Assembly: GCA_026874595.1 (NCBI GenBank)
Contig: CM049308.1
Location: forward strand, 76,243,124-76,307,123
DNA: 64,000 nt
Source: Sipunculus nudus
Taxonomy: Eukaryota > Annelida > Sipuncula > Golfingiida > Sipunculidae
Reading direction: 5' to 3'
Of the stretch, positions 61,501 through 64,000 are shown in pieces. Position 1 is the stretch's first letter; each line of letters begins with the position of its first letter. Position numbers and translations under genes: made by a program. The notes under the pieces were generated by a model. The model saw only the letters and a program-made list of their open reading frames with translations, did not search any database and had not been told where the DNA came from.

Positions 61501-64000
61501 ACTACGGAGATTATCTAGTTGAGTGTCTGCTTAATGATGATTAAACTTCACAATCCTGATTCTGAGTCCCAGGGAAAAAGTGTATCCTTATTGTTATTTT
61601 CAATAATTTCACCTACCCTCTTCCTCTTCCATGTCCTCAGTAACCTTAGCCGGTTTCTCCGTCAGCTCTCGGGGACCTTTTAGTTCCTCCTCCTTCATGC
61701 GCTCCAGGCCAAACTCAGAAGGGTAAACCTGACAAAAAGGAATTTTCAATGAGCACTCGTCTAATGCAGCCTTAACTGACACTAGGAATGACGAGGATTA
61801 AGATATAGTCGGTATTAATGAATGCTTGATTGCATGGATTTCTATTCTGCATTAAACTTATAAAAGTCATATTGAAAAAAAAGCATTCAAGAGATATAAT
61901 TGGCTTAAATATACATGATTCTGGAAGATAAGTGTTGCTGCTAAGGCTTTAAATATGTACCCAAAAATCACATATGTTAGGACTTCTGTACTGGTAATAA
62001 CTTCAAAGACTACGGGATACTGTTGTAATTAGCATCCTTACAACCAGCCATATCCACGCTTTAAATAATTATTTAACTTACTGTGACTGAATGAATGATC
62101 CCTGTAGCTGGTTTAAATGATGTCAGGAGGATGATAAGATCCTGGGCCTTGATCCTGTCCCAGTCCATGTTACACACAGCCAGACGATGACTGATCTCAT
62201 CAACCCTGGGGGCTTCCTTGTCAAGTTCTCCCCAGTCATGCTCAACTTCTGACAAATTAAAGAATTACTTTGGAACAGGTTTTGGAACTGGTTATGAGTA
62301 TATAATTATTATTAAGGCTAAAAATCAAGAGAAAATTTCTTGTAGATTAACAGAAAGAGCTTATCTTTAAAATATTCATGTTTTTTAAACATAAGTTTAT
62401 TTTTAAATAATTAGATTACTTTCAGTGCTGTATTTCAACTGCAATGTATTACATCATCATTTTCTTTGGATACCAATTAAGAATATTCTTGGTACTTTTT
62501 ATCCTCACTGCAGTATCACTTTATGAACAGCATTTGTTTTTTATATTTAATCATGTGAAAGCCATGAATAATCGTATCACTATCAGTCCTCTGTAATCTA
62601 GTAATATATCAACATTTAATGCTAGCCTTAGGCTTGACAGTTTCAACTAAGCTTTTGTTAATGAAGACACATATATACATCTTTAATATCAGTTTATTTT
62701 TTCTCTTCACTCATTTCCTTCTGTCTCAGAAATTAGAAGTAGGTTGATTACTCTTGAAATATGAGCCCAGTCTCATAATTAAATCTCCTAAACACTGAAT
62801 ATTATGAACCTGTCATTATTACACTTAAAAAGGAACAAAAAGCTGAAATACCTGTAGGCTCAATCATTTCAATCTCCTCTTCTTCCACTTCATCATCATC
62901 ACCATCATCATCATCTTCTTCTTCATCCTCTGAGCTTGTTTCCACCAGACCTTCCCCTCTAGCTCTATCAAAATCATCATCATCATCATTTTCCTCCTCC
63001 TCCTCCTCCTCCTCATCATCATCATCTTCATCACTTGTCTCTACTAGACCCTCACCCCTGGCTCTGTCTACCTTCATCTCCCCATCCTCTGAGTCTCCAT
63101 CTTCTTTCTCCTGTTCTTCCTCTTCACTACCCTCCTCTTCTTCACCAGAAAGTTCTCCATCATCTTCAGAGCTACCAGATTCATCAACATCCTCATCAAC
63201 ATCGTCATGATCACCATCATCACTGTCACTATCGTCCTTATTTGAATTTTTCTTTTGTGGCTTCTGAACCTTTTTCATGAAATCAGATGGTCTTGTTGCT
63301 GAAACAGAAATATAGATATCACAACAGAACCACTTTTCTTGTTTAAGTTATCCAATTCAAAAGATATCTTACTCTTTAAATCTTGACTGACAAAAGCTGA
63401 CCATCCAGGCAGATATACAGGTGAAAATATACACTAAGAGCATATTACAAACTTCAAATAGATTACATTTCTGCTTTCTTACATGCTTTGACTTGTACAC
63501 AATTTTTCCACCGATACTCCAGATATAATTGTATGTATTGGTGTATTTTATGCCAATGCTGTAATTTTTAAATAAAAATTGTTAAGCACATCCTAGAGTT
63601 TTCTTGATAACTCCCCCTTACTGGTAATTTCTATAGTATTTCAAGATTCTAAAAAATAGATTTGAAATGCCTTACCTTTCTTTGGCTCTTTATCCTCACT
63701 GTCATCATCATGATCATCATCAGAGTCACCTGCCCACATCCCTGCTTTAGCTGAAAGTATTTTAAACCTGGGATCTAATGCCGTTTCTGAGCTTACTTTC
63801 TTCCCTTTTTGCTGTTTGTGAACCTTTTCTGTATCCTTAGCCTGTTTCTTTGTTTTAGTTTCAGCATTATTGTTCAACTTCTGAGTTTTATTTTGTTTTT
63901 CTTTTTTGGCTCTCTGGTCCATTACATCTTTGAGTTTTACACTTCCAAGTTTCTTATCCTCGTCTTCCACAAGTTTACTTTTTAATTTCTTCTTTTTCTT
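42737..64000 (-). CDS. ESF1: ESF1 nucleolar pre-rRNA processing protein, 12 exons, 5' partial
   Basis: ESF1 is a conserved nucleolar protein needed for early 18S rRNA maturation in the small-subunit processome. Twelve minus-strand exons (63676-64000, 62852-63298, 62082-62248, 61617-61728, 58623-58776, 57502-57619, 56799-56925, 50528-50695, 49927-50084, 48774-48965, 44062-44205, 42737-43018) join in frame with GT-AG introns into 797 residues plus stop. The human protein is about 850, so roughly the first hundred residues lie off the right edge. Visible order: Lys-rich start with ALDPRFKIL; long Asp/Glu/Ser tract; [20 protein letters not shown] and CNMDWDR opening an RRM-like fold; [11 protein letters not shown] (RNP1-like); [46 protein letters not shown]-terminal NUC153 motif (VDVSDPRF...[15 protein letters not shown]). 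Several introns carry mobile elements. Confidence 0.97.
43429..43559. repeat. (TA)n microsatellite, ~130 bp
   Basis: Nearly pure TA with a few AAATATA interruptions near 43488-43512, in the last ESF1 intron. The long Tyr/Ile frames across it are artefacts. Confidence 0.95.
44062..44205 (-). CDS. ESF1: ESF1 exon ([10 protein letters not shown])
   Basis: Acceptor ATTACCCAG|GA, donor TTTAAG|GTAAGC, 48 codons, phase 0 both sides. Reads [20 protein letters not shown] followed by [10 protein letters not shown]. Confidence 0.96.
44690..48325 (+). mobile_element. Family-1 element in ESF1 intron, split by a 2-kb insertion
   Basis: 5' end ACAAGG with GACCCATGGGTC (44697-44708) and CTCAGCTGA. 3' end AGCTCAGATGACT-TAT-AGTCAACTGAGCT (48292-48320) after a GACGGACGGACAGACAGACG tract. 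Body phrases match 13463-18643. The native length is about 1.6 kb without the insertion at 46212-48224. G-rich runs (45296-45320, 45399-45418) are included. Confidence 0.8.
46212..48224. mobile_element. 2.0-kb element with ACCGTAAAAGTC inverted ends
   Basis: The left end TACCGTAAAAGTCATTGCAG, continuing AAGTCGC, and the right end GCGACTTCTGCAACGACTTT, continuing TACGGTA, are inverted repeats of 27 bases with one mismatch. Subterminal copies of ACAAGTCGCACCC lie at 46248 and 48134. GATG(T) flanks both sides and the outermost bases are TA, so a TA target is possible. The host sequence is the family-1 phrase TTTCAAAATGTGCCACATC seen intact at 18536. Short frames inside (46395-46670, 47312-47497, 47579-47794) show no recognisable transposase. 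Confidence 0.8.
48774..48965 (-). CDS. ESF1: ESF1 exon ([12 protein letters not shown])
   Basis: Acceptor TTTAACAG|GA, donor GAAG|GTACCA, 64 codons, phase 0 both sides. Reads [20 protein letters not shown], then YFKEEL and a basic [13 protein letters not shown] run. Confidence 0.96.
49927..50084 (-). CDS. ESF1: ESF1 exon (LTPWEQY)
   Basis: Acceptor TCTCAG|GC, donor CAACAG|GTAGGC, ends phase 0. Reads [20 protein letters not shown], then [16 protein letters not shown], a conserved basic helix that probably carries nucleolar targeting. Confidence 0.96.
50528..50695 (-). CDS. ESF1: ESF1 exon with tandemly duplicated acceptor
   Basis: Acceptor TTTTTTACAG|AC, donor CCAG|GTAGGG, phase 1 to 1. Reads [20 protein letters not shown], then [12 protein letters not shown] and EMEISWEPG. 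Its first ~35 bases and its acceptor are the first unit of a 43-45 bp tandem array running upstream to 51003. Confidence 0.95.
50655..51003. repeat. 43-45 bp tandem array duplicating an ESF1 splice acceptor
   Basis: Eight units, the first overlapping the ESF1 exon at 50528-50695. On the minus strand each reads a T-rich tract, (A/G)CAG or TAG, then the exon start (TATGCAGGATTTGAGGACCC). Acceptor-equivalent positions are 50695, 50739, 50782, 50825, 50868, 50913 and 50956. The eighth, near 51000, has lost the AG. Confidence 0.9.
51808..55520 (+). mobile_element. Family-5-like insertion carrying a family-3 monomer array
   Basis: The right end is the exact family-5 terminus AAGCTCACAGGTTCGCTAAA (55505). 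The expected 5' partner GCGAACCTGTG is not seen, so the left end is truncated or replaced. From 51841 (ACTAGAATATGGGTAGTC) to about 54540 runs a family-3 array of ~278-base monomers, with the last copies at 53501, 53779, 54057 and 54335 evenly 278 apart. The family-5 body follows from about 55000 with GGTGGCGCCACC at 55013. Confidence 0.7.
54638..54687. repeat. Palindrome cluster GTCTAGACGTCTAGAC
   Basis: The 16-base perfect palindrome occurs at 54638-54653 and 54659-54674, then GTCTAGAC at 54680-54687, followed by poly(C). Strong cruciform potential; function unknown. Confidence 0.9.
56799..56925 (-). CDS. ESF1: ESF1 exon (WDETD)
   Basis: Acceptor ATTAAAAG|GT with a weak pyrimidine tract; donor GGAG|GTAGGG, phase 1. 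Reads [15 protein letters not shown], then [20 protein letters not shown]. Confidence 0.96.
57502..57619 (-). CDS. ESF1: ESF1 exon (FIPDD)
   Basis: Acceptor CATAACAG|A completes an arginine codon; donor GAAG|GTACAT, phase 0. Reads [20 protein letters not shown], then [15 protein letters not shown]. Confidence 0.96.
58623..58776 (-). CDS. ESF1: ESF1 exon, RRM RNP1-like part
   Basis: Acceptor GGGTTCAG|CT, donor CTCAG|GTAAAA, phase 1 to phase 2. Reads [20 protein letters not shown], then [13 protein letters not shown] and [14 protein letters not shown] is the RNP1-like strand. Confidence 0.97.
59318..59337. repeat. Poly(G) run in ESF1 intron
   Basis: About 18 consecutive G followed by TGGTGTT. 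The rest of this intron to 60273 shows no gene or clear repeat. Confidence 0.85.
60274..61318 (+). mobile_element. Family-2 HINE-like element, about 1.05 kb
   Basis: 5' end ACTAGAATA with hairpin TCAGC-AAAA-GCTGA (60283-60296), then AGCCCTCAG (60301-60309). 3' end CTGAGGGCT (61306-61314), its exact inverse, then AAAAAA; upstream AGCCCATCAG (61288) makes a 3' hairpin. The interior has three ~304-base monomers beginning AGGTCAAGGTCACCCATCTT, one with GGTGGCGCCACC (60975) and one with the variant GGTGGCGCCCCC (60673). A GACGGACGGACGGACGGACA tract is at 61247. Lies in an ESF1 intron. Confidence 0.85.
61617..61728 (-). CDS. ESF1: ESF1 exon, RRM loop region
   Basis: Acceptor TTTGTCAG|GT, donor GAGG|GTAGGT, ends phase 1. 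Reads [20 protein letters not shown], then a Glu-rich end. VYPSEFG is highly conserved after the second strand of the domain. Confidence 0.95.
62082..62248 (-). CDS. ESF1: ESF1 exon, start of RRM-like domain
   Basis: Acceptor TTTGTCAG|AA, donor ACA|GTAAGT, ends in phase 0. Reads [20 protein letters not shown], then [17 protein letters not shown] and [22 protein letters not shown] corresponds to the first strand (RNP2 position) of the RRM-like fold. Confidence 0.97.
62852..63298 (-). CDS. ESF1: ESF1 exon, acidic region
   Basis: Acceptor TGTTTCAG|CA, donor ACAG|GTATTT; phase 1 to phase 1. About 149 residues dominated by Asp, Glu and Ser. It contains two copies of [12 protein letters not shown] followed by S/D-E-D, encoded near 63034-63070 and 62939-62970, where the human protein has one (ARGKGNIETSSEDED). 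Confidence 0.95.
63676..64000 (-). CDS. ESF1: ESF1 first visible exon (partial)
   Basis: In frame from the very edge (Lys-rich) to EPKK, donor G|GTAAGG, phase 1. Contains [15 protein letters not shown] and an Asp-rich run. No initiator methionine is assignable, so the exon is cut by the window. Confidence 0.93.

Noticed and set aside
63035-63280. Plus-strand His/Leu/Pro-rich frame
   Set aside because: Antisense shadow of the acidic ESF1 exon.

Overview
The window is animal genomic DNA. It has split genes with GT-AG introns, introns of several kb to 20 kb, and very dense young repeats. Repeat style (GACGGACGGACAGACGG microsatellites, GGTGGCGCCACC-headed monomers, rolling-circle-like nested elements) and moderately diverged ortholog proteins suggest a mollusc, most likely a bivalve. 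That assignment is an inference.

Only two host genes are supported, both on the minus strand. (1) ESF1, a nucleolar pre-rRNA processing factor, occupies 42737-64000+. Twelve coding exons join in frame into a 797-residue C-terminal portion with an acidic region, an RRM-like domain split over exons, basic coiled stretches and a terminal NUC153 motif. The N terminus lies beyond the right edge. (2) DCAF5 (WDR22), a WD40 substrate receptor of CUL4-DDB1 ligases, has its first coding exon at 29828-30038. Its second is at 8269-8412, after an intron of about 21.4 kb, and the gene continues past the left edge. No other host gene was found.

Layout: 1-2.64 kb, decayed Ty3/gypsy integrase end with polypurine tract and probable LTR. 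2.64-7.6 kb, element fragments and 337-bp tandem monomers. 8.3 kb, DCAF5 exon 2. 9.0-10.6 kb, 39-bp and 145-bp tandem repeats. 12.0-12.85 kb, broken CCHC gag-like ORF, then a tRNA-like SINE promoter. 13.46-26.95 kb, a matryoshka of nested elements filling DCAF5 intron 1, including a 287-bp satellite with higher-order structure and nuclear-receptor half-sites. 27-28.1 kb, coding remnant and a 197-bp MITE. 29.8-30.0 kb, DCAF5 exon 1. 31.1-32.3 kb, another element. 34.97-35.46 kb, a MITE with 63-bp inverted ends. 35.8-40.3 kb, a near-identical 2229-bp tandem duplication ending in a LINE tail. 40.7-41.9 kb, a degenerate minisatellite. 42.7-64 kb, ESF1 with element-filled introns.

The most interesting signal is that at least four, probably five, sequence-unrelated repeat families share one architecture: an ACAAGG or ACTAGA start, a short hairpin, a subterminal inverted repeat, tandem monomers (often headed by GGTGGCGCCACC), usually a GACGGAC microsatellite, and a 3' copy of the inverted repeat, often in a hairpin, ending CTAAAAA or GGATACMAT. 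This resembles non-autonomous Helentron (HINE) elements. Several boundaries are confirmed here by intact copies of the interrupted sequence.
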